The notes beneath the pieces were generated by a model. The model saw only the letters and a program-made list of their open reading frames with translations, searched no databases and was not told where the DNA came from. 64,000 bases of DNA from Leptospira koniambonensis (lineage in GTDB: Bacteria; Spirochaetota; Leptospiria; Leptospirales; Leptospiraceae). The DNA lies in the NCBI RefSeq assembly GCF_004769555.1, contig NZ_RQFY01000004.1:310001-374000 (forward strand), written 5' to 3'. Made by a program: the position numbers and the translations under genes. This document shows, piece by piece, positions 8,311-17,099 of the stretch (positions are counted from its first letter, which is position 1; every line of letters starts with the position of its first letter).

Positions 8311-8763
8311 TTAATCCTCGTCTTCCTTATCGAATTTACTCTGGAACTTAAGGATTAGATCCGCCAGTTTCCCTCTTTGTTCGGGAGTTAATACCGCGTG
8401 GAATTCCACTGCCTTTTTGGTGAAAAATACTCTAAGAGCTGCGATCTTTTTCTCTCTTTCTTCGCCCAGCTTGTTCCATTTTTCAGGATTCAATTTATCT
8501 GCACGAAGTTCTTCCACTGCTTCCTTAGGAAGGAAGTGTCCGCCCATTTTTAGCTCTTTACGTTTTGCAAGCACGTCCTCTTTGATTTTATCAAGGGCTG
8601 CTGCTTGTGTCTCTGTTAAATCCAATTCGGACTTAAGTTTTTTGACGATATAATTGGCTCTTTTCTCATGAGACATCCATTTATGATGGCAGCCTTGAGT
8701 CAGTAGGGCGGTAGCCCCCAACACCAACAAAATCGCGGTTATTTTCGTAATTTTGCGAAACAT
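8311..8763 (-). CDS. Spy/CpxP-like periplasmic lipoprotein with two LTxxQ motifs
   Basis: This 150-residue protein has a lipoprotein signal with a lipobox ending LTQGC (Cys25), followed by His26 and His27. The mature part is helical and carries LTETQ (49-53) and LTPEQ (125-129), the repeated motif of Spy, CpxP, CnrX and ZraP proteins, which sense or buffer misfolded protein or metals in the periplasm. It is the first gene of the operon with the ECF sigma factor and the one-TM protein, so a sensor role is plausible. The metal-binding residues have not been mapped. Confidence 0.78.
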   Translation of the reverse strand: MFRKITKITAILLVLGATALLTQGCHHKWMSHEKRANYIVKKLKSELDLTETQAAALDKIKEDVLAKRKELKMGGHFLPKEAVEELRADKLNPEKWNKLGEEREKKIAALRVFFTKKAVEFHAVLTPEQRGKLADLILKFQSKFDKEDED

Positions 8764-8820
8764 TCATTTCTCCTCTTTATGCTCCTGGGACCGGAGCCTA
8801 AAAAGTCGGTTCCAAAAAAA

Positions 8821-9492
8821 TTAAGAAGAAAGTATGAGAATATCTTCTTCCTTGATCTCGTATTTGGAAGCCAGACGGGTCACGAGTGATGCCAGAAGTT
8901 CCTGGGCCTTTTTATGATAATAGAACTCTTCTCCCACTTCGATGAAAAACTTACGAACTCCAGGCAGTTCTTTTAGTATGAACGCGATCTCTTGAGCGAT
9001 CTTCTCCGCATTTTTTTGGAAAGGACAACCTACAAGTTTTACTCCATTTCCATAAGATACGTTTTGAGTCCTCTCAATGGAGAATGGGTATTTCTTTTTA
9101 TCCACGATCATGTCTTCTGGGATCTTAAGCACAGAGACTATCTTTTGTAGAAGTTTATCAGGATCAAAAGGTTTGAGGATATAGCCCACAAGTTGTTTAC
9201 TATGGGCTGCAGCCATCACATCTTCTTTTTCATTACTTGCAGTGAGAAAGACGATTGGGGTATTTTTGTTTAGATCTGGGACCTTACTTGCCAGGCGAAC
9301 CCCGGAAAGTACAGGCATCATATTATCCAAGAGGATAAAATCATATTTAGTTTTTCTCAATTTGAGTTCCGCGGCCATTCCGTCCACGACATGGTCCACT
9401 TCGAAATTGAACCTTTCTAGAAAATGGATGAGTAATTCGGCAGAACTTTCGTTATCTTCCGCAAATAAGATCTTAAAGAAAGAATGCACCAT
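8821..9492 (-). CDS. Response regulator with uncharacterised output domain
   Basis: Residues 1-120 are a receiver domain: acidic pair Glu12-Asp13, phosphoacceptor Asp56 in LLDNMMP, Thr84 and Lys107 in LKPFD. Residues 125-223 are not a recognised DNA-binding, PilZ, GGDEF or phosphatase domain. They contain a possible beta strand/Cys region (VKLVGCPF) and a helical stretch, and the protein ends in a hydrophobic strand. No kinase gene is adjacent, so it is an orphan. The output is unknown; protein-protein signalling is possible. Confidence 0.85.
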   Translation of the reverse strand: MVHSFFKILFAEDNESSAELLIHFLERFNFEVDHVVDGMAAELKLRKTKYDFILLDNMMPVLSGVRLASKVPDLNKNTPIVFLTASNEKEDVMAAAHSKQLVGYILKPFDPDKLLQKIVSVLKIPEDMIVDKKKYPFSIERTQNVSYGNGVKLVGCPFQKNAEKIAQEIAFILKELPGVRKFFIEVGEEFYYHKKAQELLASLVTRLASKYEIKEEDILILSS

Positions 9493-9625
9493 AAAATCCG
9501 AAACTTTTCCTTAATATTCTCTCGCGACCTTAGGAGAAGGCCGACATAAAACTTTATTCTTCGTAAATTATCCGTTTTTATAATGTTTGCGTCGACGATA
9601 AAACTTTGGCGAATTTGGCCCAAAA

Positions 9626-9668
9626 ATAAAAAAACGGGACCCCGATTTCTCGAAGATCCCGCGTTTAC
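9626..9668 (-). terminator. Intrinsic terminator of the PI-PLC-like gene
   Basis: On the minus strand a CGGGA...TCCCG stem is followed by a run of seven T residues. It lies just past the stop at 9692. Confidence 0.75.
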
Positions 9669-9691
9669 CTTAAATCGGAAAGTATATTAGA

Positions 9692-10969
9692 TTATCTTCC
9701 GGCTTCCCAATATCCTTCTGAATACTGGTCGGTAAGATTTGCCCATACTTCTGAAACTCCCTTAGCAGTTTTTGCTTCTTGGAGTTTTTTGTTCTCATAC
9801 GGAGTTACAGGAGAGGAGAAGTTCCAGCCTCTTGCAGAACACGCGCTCTTTCCGTTTGCCCAATTTCCAGAAGCATCTGTGATTGCCCAGTTCCCACTTC
9901 CATCTTTACAAGCATAACGATAGCTATTGGAACATTTATTATCATTCCAACGTCCGCTTCCTACGATCTGCAAGCAATCTTCAGCTCCACCATAATCATT
10001 AGGCTCTGCGTTATCCCAAGACCAAAGTCCTTGTTTTGCAAAATCAGGACTGAATTGGTCGATCCCGAATACGCTGATACCGCAAGCCAACATCTGAGCT
10101 ATATTATCGTTTGTGAATACTCCACTTTCTTTCACGCCGTCATAAACACCAAAGTAGTTGGTGCTATCATTGAATACACGGGTCATAGTGTTATCGTATA
10201 CACTTCTGGACCAGTTACAGCTAGGATAACCTTGGAAAGCTTTCGGACTGATCGTATTACTTCCGAAGAAGATCCTTTTCGAGTATTGGTTCCAAGCTCC
10301 ATCGTAACAACCATTGCTCATCATCAAGATCCTTCTGTTAGAAGAAACCATGTCTTTGAGTTTAGGCATGTTAGCTGCGTTCGGAATATCTCCACAAGAA
10401 CCGCTATATCTGTATAGATATGGATCTAAGTAACTTCTTACGATACCTAAGAATTCATCCTGTCTTCCATCCAGATAATCTTCGAAATATAGAACTAAAA
10501 CTTCGTTCCTATTTTGAGGAGAAGAAATCCAATTGCGAATCTCTTCCAATCCTTTGCTCGCAGGACGATCGAATACGTTACATCCTAGATCGTTGGATTG
10601 AGCGTGGCAAAGTAAGAAATCATTTTTGAAATTCGTACTCAGATAATAATGAATATCTAATTCTATAAACCTAGCTCCCAATCTCAACTGATCTGTAATA
10701 GAAACCTGTTGGTTCGGAAAAGCGTAAGAAAAGAAAGGTCCTGCATACGCTTTGCTATTATAGGAATTATGTGTGCCGTAAAACAAAGCCTTGTGCACTG
10801 GTAGGTTTGCCGCTACTTGCACTTGTCTTTGTACAGCGAGTGATTTTGCTTCCGCAGACTTTTCGAATATATCGATCGGACTTTCAGTTACTGCTCCCCT
10901 GCTTGCAAATAAACTAGTCGAAGACAAGCTTATCAACAAAACAGTAAGCATGATCAATTTTCTCTTCAT
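9692..10969 (-). CDS. Secreted PI-PLC-X-like phosphodiesterase fused to a C-type-lectin-like domain
   Basis: The start at 10969 gives a clear signal peptide (MKRKLIMLTVLLISLSSTSLFA) and a 425-residue protein; an upstream in-frame ATG at 11032 would bury it. The X-like catalytic region holds GTHNSYNS (His67), LRLGARFIELDIHYY (Glu103, Asp105) and LLCHAQ (His122), matching the two-histidine phosphodiesterase layout. After about residue 320 there is a lectin-like pattern: WDNAEPNDYGGAEDC, WND, then C...YACKD. It is likely exported and acts on a phospholipid or GPI-like head group, with the C-terminal part binding a ligand. No Y or C2 domain is seen. Substrate and lectin activity are inferred. Confidence 0.8.
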   Translation of the reverse strand: MKRKLIMLTVLLISLSSTSLFASRGAVTESPIDIFEKSAEAKSLAVQRQVQVAANLPVHKALFYGTHNSYNSKAYAGPFFSYAFPNQQVSITDQLRLGARFIELDIHYYLSTNFKNDFLLCHAQSNDLGCNVFDRPASKGLEEIRNWISSPQNRNEVLVLYFEDYLDGRQDEFLGIVRSYLDPYLYRYSGSCGDIPNAANMPKLKDMVSSNRRILMMSNGCYDGAWNQYSKRIFFGSNTISPKAFQGYPSCNWSRSVYDNTMTRVFNDSTNYFGVYDGVKESGVFTNDNIAQMLACGISVFGIDQFSPDFAKQGLWSWDNAEPNDYGGAEDCLQIVGSGRWNDNKCSNSYRYACKDGSGNWAITDASGNWANGKSACSARGWNFSSPVTPYENKKLQEAKTAKGVSEVWANLTDQYSEGYWEAGR

Positions 10970-11131
10970 GTTTCCATTCACCTTTTTTACTTCTGTGGAT
11001 GCATAATATTTTGAAGGCTTAACTTGTAACAAGCTTCTTCTTATAAGTGGCTTATATATGTTTCTTTTTATGAAGAACGCTCGTTATTTATAATTTAATA
11101 ATGAATTAGTAGGGCTACAAACAAACAGAGT

Positions 11132-11149
11132 TCAGTGAGCAGTCACTCA
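11132..11149. promoter_or_regulatory. TetR-type operator-like palindrome
   Basis: TCAGTGA-GCAG-TCACTCA is an inverted repeat with six of seven arm positions matching, a form common in TetR-family operators. It lies in the 308-bp AT-rich region between the divergent genes at 10969 and 11278. No TetR gene is adjacent, so the call is inferred from shape. Confidence 0.35.
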
Positions 11150-11277
11150 TATATTATATATTAATAATATACATTCAGGAGAATTCAGATCATAACTTCT
11201 ATAGAATGGCTTAGTTCTGTTTTTCATTTAATTTCAGGCATGAAAACAACTTGTTTCATTGGAAGAAGGTCCCAAAA

Positions 11278-11742
11278 ATGCGAGACATGCCAGCTAAGAA
11301 GAAGTCCACAAAGAGCAGTTCATCCCCTAAAAAAGGGATCAAATACGAAGACAAATCTCCGGGGCAACCAGAACTAGTTCCAATTTTTAATGAGATCAAG
11401 AAGCTAATGAGACCCTATATAAAGGGAACTCTTAAAGAATGGGGAGATTCTAAAGGGCAATACGGTTTAGTCAGCGAGATGGAAATCGAGGTAAACGGTA
11501 AAAAGAAGCCTGAAATTTATTTCGCAGGGGCACTCGTTCAAAAAGGATACGTGGGATTTTATTTTATGCCCGTGTATTCTGAGCCTGAATTGAAAAAAGT
11601 TTTACCACAGGAACTTCTGAAATGTTTAAAAGGCAAAAGTTGTTTTTATATAAAGAAGAATGACCCCGTCCTTCTCTCTCAAATAGAAGACGCCTTAAAA
11701 TTAGGATACGACGATTATAAGAAGAAGGGCTGGGTAAAATAA
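11278..11742 (+). CDS. DUF1801-like small protein
   Basis: This 154-residue protein has a lysine/serine-rich N-terminal tail (first 25 residues) followed by a compact domain with VPIFNEIKKLMRPY, YVGFYFMPVYSEPEL and GKSCFYIKK, a pattern I associate with DUF1801/YdhG-type proteins of unknown function. An upstream ATG at 11251 is open, but the one at 11278 has GAAGGT seven bases ahead. It converges on the hydrolase gene with only four bases between stops. Cytoplasmic; function unknown. Confidence 0.65.
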   Translation: MRDMPAKKKSTKSSSSPKKGIKYEDKSPGQPELVPIFNEIKKLMRPYIKGTLKEWGDSKGQYGLVSEMEIEVNGKKKPEIYFAGALVQKGYVGFYFMPVYSEPELKKVLPQELLKCLKGKSCFYIKKNDPVLLSQIEDALKLGYDDYKKKGWVK

Positions 11743-11746
11743 ATCC

Positions 11747-13006
11747 TTACTTTCCGAGAAAGATCTTTAAGAAGTATTCTCTCAATTCAGGAGAAGGCAT
11801 AATCTGATAATGAGATAATCCTTTTAGAATTTTTACTCTAGTTTCAGGATTTGATTTTTTACGAAATATAGAATCACTAAAAAGAGTAAGACTTGGTTTT
11901 TCTACGATCCCGTCTCCGATCCAAGATGACCAATCACCCTCTTCTTCAGAAACAAAACTGTAGATTTGATAGGCGTCTATATCATCCAGCTCGCCAAAAT
12001 ATTTATCTTTTCCGTATCTACCTAGATGTGTTCCTTCTTTCCAATCTTCTTCTCGTATAATTCCGTGAGAAAGATCCTTCATTGCTTCACTTCTTTGGTT
12101 TCCAATATAACCAACTAGCTGCACAGGAAATACAGGCATCGCCTCAGCTCCAAGACCCAACCAAAATCCTACTTTTTCAATATAGGATCCCCCATCAGGA
12201 GAACTGATAAATAATACTTTTTGAATATTAGAAGAAATTGGATTTCCTTCCTTTTTCGAAGAATACAAAGCACTTCTAAAAACAAGTCCGCCCTGGCTAT
12301 AGGTGACCACGTCGAATTTTTTCTTTTTTAATTCAGGATCTTCTAAAACCTTTCTGACTAACTCCAGAAGTTTAGATCCATTCTCTGAGATATGAGCTCC
12401 AGGATTAAATCTAAGATAAAATGGATAATAATTTTCTTTAACTAGAATTTCTGAGAAAGAAGGTTCTCCATTTTTAATCCAAAGACCTTCGTCACAAAAT
12501 AAGCCAGGCACACAAAGGATCGGTTTTTTAGATCCAGATTTTTTCCAATCTGCCAATACTTCTTCTGGACTTACATCCTTTCCATCTAAACGAAAAGACG
12601 CTTGGATCACAGAAGTAGTGATCATTCCAGCGAAAGATTCTCCTACTACACTGGAAACTGAAATGTTCTCGAAAACTTTTCTTTGTATCAAAGATTCCGT
12701 ATCACTCAATGCTTCTAATGCTGTATGCATTGCTTGTGCAGTGGATTCAAATGCTTTGGATAAGCCTTCTTCAGTTTTACTTCCTGCTTCTTCCAAAGAT
12801 CTCCCCGCATCCTTCAGAAATTCTCCAAATTTGGTTCCGTTTACTGTAGGAGTTTCTGAAATTTCGGATAAACTTTTTGCACACCATTCAAATGAGCCTG
12901 TGAGTGCAGATTTAACTCCGGATAGAACACCGAGAGAAGTATCTCTTGCGAATGAAACTGCGAATTTTCCCAACTTCATGCTGGGTTCTGTAGGTTTGTA
13001 TGGCAT
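11747..13006 (-). CDS. Alpha/beta-hydrolase (lipase-like)
   Basis: This 419-residue protein has an N-terminal helical region of about 150 residues without a signal peptide. An alpha/beta-hydrolase core then starts at ILCVPGLFCDEGLW, with the nucleophile elbow TYSQGG and a late SHYQ that could supply the catalytic His. An Asp in WIGDGIVEK is a candidate acid. The long amphipathic front end may bind membranes or act as a chaperone. It could be a lipase, esterase or thioesterase; the substrate cannot be told. It stands alone and ends against a convergent gene. Confidence 0.72.
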   Translation of the reverse strand: MPYKPTEPSMKLGKFAVSFARDTSLGVLSGVKSALTGSFEWCAKSLSEISETPTVNGTKFGEFLKDAGRSLEEAGSKTEEGLSKAFESTAQAMHTALEALSDTESLIQRKVFENISVSSVVGESFAGMITTSVIQASFRLDGKDVSPEEVLADWKKSGSKKPILCVPGLFCDEGLWIKNGEPSFSEILVKENYYPFYLRFNPGAHISENGSKLLELVRKVLEDPELKKKKFDVVTYSQGGLVFRSALYSSKKEGNPISSNIQKVLFISSPDGGSYIEKVGFWLGLGAEAMPVFPVQLVGYIGNQRSEAMKDLSHGIIREEDWKEGTHLGRYGKDKYFGELDDIDAYQIYSFVSEEEGDWSSWIGDGIVEKPSLTLFSDSIFRKKSNPETRVKILKGLSHYQIMPSPELREYFLKIFLGK

Positions 13007-13129
13007 ATTTTAAATTCTTAACTGTAAAGCGCCGCCTCACTATACGTAAAAACCGCGTGCCGTCAAGGGGAAAGATAGGCGAAATCATCAATTCAGAAGC
13101 CCGAAAACTCCTGAATATTTAAGATTTAA

Positions 13130-13480
13130 TTAGCAGGCGAGTTGGACAAAGCTGATCGCATCAGACTTGCTGAATTCTCCCTCTTCTTCTACAAAGCCTA
13201 GGAACAGAGCTTGAGCTCTCATTCTCGCAATATGAGCAGAAGGATAGTCCATCACACAAAGTGTTTGTTTGCCCAAGAAATCTTTTTCTTCTCCAAGAGA
13301 AAGTATAGGCTCGCTTGATTTGCGGACTCCGAAATTCTCACCGAAATCCAAGATCAATCTATAAGCTTTCTCTCTGTGATCGAGAACTAATTCAAAACCA
13401 ATTACTTTACCGACTCTTAAGTCTAGATCGGCAAAAGGTTTTTCCGAAACTAAGTTTGTATATTCAGTCGATTCCATCAT
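13130..13480 (-). CDS. csaA: CsaA-like tRNA-binding-domain protein
   Basis: This 116-residue protein is essentially one EMAP-II/CsaA-type OB-fold domain: FADLDLRVGKVIGFE, a central LILDFGENFGVRKSS and the C-terminal ALFLGF...FVQLAC. CsaA proteins bind tRNA and have been proposed as export-linked chaperones. The length fits the family. It starts at one of two consecutive ATGs without a strong ribosome binding site. It is a monocistronic neighbour of the signalling cluster, with no obvious functional link to it. Confidence 0.78.
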   Translation of the reverse strand: MMESTEYTNLVSEKPFADLDLRVGKVIGFELVLDHREKAYRLILDFGENFGVRKSSEPILSLGEEKDFLGKQTLCVMDYPSAHIARMRAQALFLGFVEEEGEFSKSDAISFVQLAC

Positions 13481-13545
13481 CTAGTATAACCATTCTTAGA
13501 TAATTATTTGACAAAAAAATTACAAAGAAGGTCCAAAAATCACTG

Positions 13546-14679
13546 TTAGACTGCGGGTAAATCTAAGAAAAATCTTGTGTATTCATTGGCAGCACTTTCA
13601 AAGGAAAGAAATCCCCCATGCTCTTTTACTATACCAAGGCTGACAGAAAGTCCGAGCCCTGTTCCCTTATCTGCTCCTTTAGTAGTAAAGAATGTATTGA
13701 AGATAGACTTACCAATTTCTTGAGGAATTCCAGAGCCCAAATCTTCTACAGCGATCCTTACCCAAGGTTTACCACCAATCTCTTCCGGCTTTGCAGAGAT
13801 GATCATTCTTTTATTCTCATCATATTCCGGATAACGTTGGTTTAACGCATCTGTTCCATTATTGATTAGATTCAAAAGGACTTGGAGAATTTGTCCTTCT
13901 TTACACATTACAGAAGGAAGATCTGCATTTACATCCAGATCCAATTGAATACGGCTCATCTTTAATCTTTGTTCTGAGATAGAACGCGCCCTGGATATTA
14001 AAGCAAAAACGCTTACTGGTTCGAAGGCCCCTTTTTCCTGTCTGGCAAATCTTAATAGATCTTTTACCATTACGGAAATTCTTTCTCCTTCTTGTTTGAT
14101 CTTAGAAGCGATCTTTTGGGCCTTATCTATATCCATTTCTCCTTTGGAGATTAACTGAGCATAGTCAATGATCGCCATGATAGGATTATTGATCTCATGG
14201 GCCATAGCTCCGGCTAAAAATCCCATTGCTTCTACTTTCTGACTTTGCCTGAGTTGTTCTTCTATTTCGAACTTCTCTTGTTCTGCTCTTCTTAAAGCCT
14301 TATGTTCTTCTATTTCTCGAATTGCTCTTCTTAAAGCAGGTACAAGTTTTACTAATCTGTCTTTCAGAACGTAATCGGTTGCACCTCTAGTCAGAGTTTG
14401 GATGGCCGCATCTTCTCCGTATGTTCCGGAGACAAAAATAAATGGAGTAGTAGGACATTGTTCTTTTGCGATGGTTAATGCTGATAATCCATCAAAATTA
14501 GGAAGTGAGTAGTCCGAAAAAATGAAATCAGGCTTCTCATCTTCGATCGCCTTTAGGTATTCTTCCCTATCTTGAACATGGACAGGAATATATTCTACTC
14601 CTCCCCTTTTTAATTCTCTTTGAATAAGCTCTAGATCGGTATAAGAATCTTCTAAAAAAAGAAATTTTAGTGTTCTCAT
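13546..14679 (-). CDS. Hybrid sensor: receiver domain followed by histidine kinase
   Basis: This 377-residue protein has no membrane segment. Residues 1-125 are a receiver (Asp11, phosphoacceptor Asp56, Lys106). A coiled-coil linker (126-150) leads to a HisKA region with His161 in AMAHEINNP, then an ATPase domain with LNLINNGTDAL, DLGSGIP and GTGLGLS. The order receiver-then-kinase suggests its activity is set by phosphotransfer from an upstream kinase. It is the last gene of an operon: one base separates it from the single receiver at 14681. Partners are likely the proteins encoded at 14681 and 15131. Confidence 0.92.
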   Translation of the reverse strand: MRTLKFLFLEDSYTDLELIQRELKRGGVEYIPVHVQDREEYLKAIEDEKPDFIFSDYSLPNFDGLSALTIAKEQCPTTPFIFVSGTYGEDAAIQTLTRGATDYVLKDRLVKLVPALRRAIREIEEHKALRRAEQEKFEIEEQLRQSQKVEAMGFLAGAMAHEINNPIMAIIDYAQLISKGEMDIDKAQKIASKIKQEGERISVMVKDLLRFARQEKGAFEPVSVFALISRARSISEQRLKMSRIQLDLDVNADLPSVMCKEGQILQVLLNLINNGTDALNQRYPEYDENKRMIISAKPEEIGGKPWVRIAVEDLGSGIPQEIGKSIFNTFFTTKGADKGTGLGLSVSLGIVKEHGGFLSFESAANEYTRFFLDLPAV

Positions 14680-14680
14680 G

Positions 14681-15124
14681 TCAATGCACCGATTTATTTA
14701 ATATACACCAATATTGTCCAATTTCAGATACTGTTACGATCAGCTTTTCAAATTCAACAGGTTTAATTATATAACTGTTAACACCTAGTTTATAACTTTC
14801 TACTATATCTTTCTCTTCTGCCGAAGAGGTTAACATTACTACAGGGACCGTTCTTAATTTTTCGTCGGACTTGATCTCTTTTAGCACCTCGAGACCGTCT
14901 ACTTTGGGCATTTTCAGATCTAATAATATGAATAAAGGTTTTCCGCCAGATTCCCTACCTTCGTATCTTCCTCTGCAAAACAAAAATTCTAGAGCTTCTT
15001 CTCCATCTTTGACATGAAAGACTTGATTTACTAAATTATTTTTTCTGAAACCTCTTAAAGTAAGCTCTGCATCGTTCGGATTATCCTCCGCATAAAGTAT
15101 ATCATAGTTTCCCGATTGATTCAT
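14681..15124 (-). CDS. Single-domain response regulator (Rcp1-like)
   Basis: This 147-residue receiver domain has no output. The acidic pair is Glu13-Asp14, the phosphoacceptor Asp69 is in LLDLKMP, followed by LTSS and the conserved Lys of IIKP. The long loop before the Asp strand ([15 protein letters not shown]) is typical of Rcp1-type receivers paired with phytochrome-like kinases. It lies between two kinase genes, six bases after the stop of the one at 15131 in transcript order and one base before the other. It is probably a phosphorelay shuttle between them. Confidence 0.92.
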   Translation of the reverse strand: MNQSGNYDILYAEDNPNDAELTLRGFRKNNLVNQVFHVKDGEEALEFLFCRGRYEGRESGGKPLFILLDLKMPKVDGLEVLKEIKSDEKLRTVPVVMLTSSAEEKDIVESYKLGVNSYIIKPVEFEKLIVTVSEIGQYWCILNKSVH

Positions 15125-15130
15125 TCTTCC

Positions 15131-16921
15131 CTATCCTTTGTTTGGTATTGTAAAATAAAACGTGGCACCTTGTCCCATTTTTCCCTCTGCCCAAACTTTT
15201 CCGCCATGTCTCTGCACAATTCTATCTACAATGGCAAGCCCAATTCCGGTTCCGTGAAATTCCTCGCTGGAATGCAGTCTTTGGAAAACCTTGAAAAGTT
15301 TATGAGAGTATTGATCATCGAAACCTACTCCATTATCTTTTACGAAAAATGTTCGGATTCCTTCTCCACTTACGAAACCTATCTCGACGAAAGGATTTTG
15401 AGATTTGGAAGAGTATTTGTACGCATTTGAGATCAGATTCAACCAAACCTGTTTTAGCATAGAAGCATCTCCTTTTACAGGAGGAAGTTCTGAAATTTCG
15501 ACAATTGGGCTTCTGGATCCGTATTCTTGATTAATGATCTCTATCGAATCCGAAACCATATGTTTCATATTTATAGAATCTGATTTTGGCTCCAGCTTAG
15601 ATACACGATAGAACGCTAACAGGTCATCAATCAACTGCCCCATAAATTTAGAATTGCTGGCGATCACATTCAAAAGCCTAAGGGCTTCTGGTTCCAAAAC
15701 TGTGGAATAATCTTCCAGCATGATTTTCGTAAATCCATCTATTCCTCGAATGGGAGCTCTTAAATCATGAGATACGGAATAACTGAAAGCTTCCAATTCC
15801 TGATTTGCATATTCTAATTTTCGAATATTCTCTTCTAGATCTTGATTTAATTGGTTTATTTGAGTATCTCTCTGGTTTCTTTCGGTTACATCTAACCATT
15901 CCACAACGCTTCCGATTCTTTTTCCGGAGGAATCGAAAACCGGGTCCGCACTTAGATTAAATTGTCTCCCTCCTATAGAAATAGAACTTTTATACGTATC
16001 AGTAAACGTGGAAAGTATCCTTCTTTGTTTCTCAGGATGAGAGTGAAAAATATCAATACAGGATCCCAAAAGTGCTTCTGGAGAAAAATTAGAAAATTGG
16101 TTACGAATATTCTCCTTCGCACCTTGGAACATATTCACTACAGAACGATTCGTATACACCACATTCAGATCATTATCTGCGATCATAATGTTGCTGGAGG
16201 CGCAATCCAATGCGGATTTGACCATTAAGATTTCTTTATAAAATTTTTCTTTTTCAGAAAGTGTATGTTCAAGAAGATTATTCTTCTCGAAAAGGAAATT
16301 TTCCGTTTTTGTCCGAAGATCGTATTCTTTTTTTAAGAATTTATAAAGTATAGCTAAGATGAGTATATTAAAAGAGAGGGATAAGAATAGGACCCAATCA
16401 GTGATCTTCTTATTCAGTTTAGAATCCAAGGCCCTTTCAGAGAGAAGTGAGAGCTCTTTTTCCTTGAGCTTATCAATTGAACGGTCGATCTTATTCTCTA
16501 ATATTGCATTTGTAGTCTCTTCATCTTTGTTTTTAAATATAGAATGACCCATCTTCTGGACCAGTTCATCCCTTTTGGTGAACAATTCCTCTAATTCGGA
16601 AATACCTTTTTGTTGTATGGAATTGTCTCTGGTGATGTATTTGAGTTCACCAAGCTTCAAAATTAAATTCTGTTTTTCAGTTTTATAATATTCCAGATCT
16701 TCTTTTTTTCCAGAGGCCAAAAAGAGTAAAAATCGGATCTTTGATTCTTTTACGGAAGAAGCTAAACTTTCTAATCTGGAAAGTACGCTGAAAGTATGAG
16801 ATTCCCAATCCTTAGATTCACTTAAATTCCTATTACTGATCCAAGAAGAAACTCCGATCATAAGGCCCAAAAAGCCTATTCCGATAACTCCGAATCTTAG
16901 TTTAGAATCATATGAGAGCAT
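15131..16921 (-). CDS. Membrane sensor histidine kinase with PAS domain
   Basis: This 596-residue protein has TM1 at about 9-27, an extracytoplasmic helical sensor of about 145 residues (CHASE3-like in shape), TM2 at about 173-193 and a coiled coil. A PAS domain follows at about 235-345 (MIADNDLNVVYTNRSVVNMF), then HisKA with SVSHDLRAPIRGIDGF near residue 382, and an ATPase domain ending DNGVGFD...GTGIGLAIV. It is the first gene of the kinase/receiver/hybrid kinase operon. The sensed signal is unknown. Confidence 0.92.
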   Translation of the reverse strand: MLSYDSKLRFGVIGIGFLGLMIGVSSWISNRNLSESKDWESHTFSVLSRLESLASSVKESKIRFLLFLASGKKEDLEYYKTEKQNLILKLGELKYITRDNSIQQKGISELEELFTKRDELVQKMGHSIFKNKDEETTNAILENKIDRSIDKLKEKELSLLSERALDSKLNKKITDWVLFLSLSFNILILAILYKFLKKEYDLRTKTENFLFEKNNLLEHTLSEKEKFYKEILMVKSALDCASSNIMIADNDLNVVYTNRSVVNMFQGAKENIRNQFSNFSPEALLGSCIDIFHSHPEKQRRILSTFTDTYKSSISIGGRQFNLSADPVFDSSGKRIGSVVEWLDVTERNQRDTQINQLNQDLEENIRKLEYANQELEAFSYSVSHDLRAPIRGIDGFTKIMLEDYSTVLEPEALRLLNVIASNSKFMGQLIDDLLAFYRVSKLEPKSDSINMKHMVSDSIEIINQEYGSRSPIVEISELPPVKGDASMLKQVWLNLISNAYKYSSKSQNPFVEIGFVSGEGIRTFFVKDNGVGFDDQYSHKLFKVFQRLHSSEEFHGTGIGLAIVDRIVQRHGGKVWAEGKMGQGATFYFTIPNKG

Positions 16922-17099
16922 ATAAGGAAAACATAGATTAAAAGTTTATAATCTTTTAATTCTACTTCATGTTTGATCCGCGTATTTTAAATTTTTTGAC
17001 CCCATTTTGCAAGATATTTACACAGTTTGGACAAAATTAATTTCCTAAACCGATTATAATCTTTTAGTCACTTGATTAAGTCACATTAGATCGAAAGAT

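Noticed and set aside
9779..10417. A 212-codon open frame antisense to the PI-PLC-like gene
   Set aside because: It is a shadow of a strongly supported gene; composition is cysteine/threonine/isoleucine-rich and no family motif or ribosome binding site is seen.
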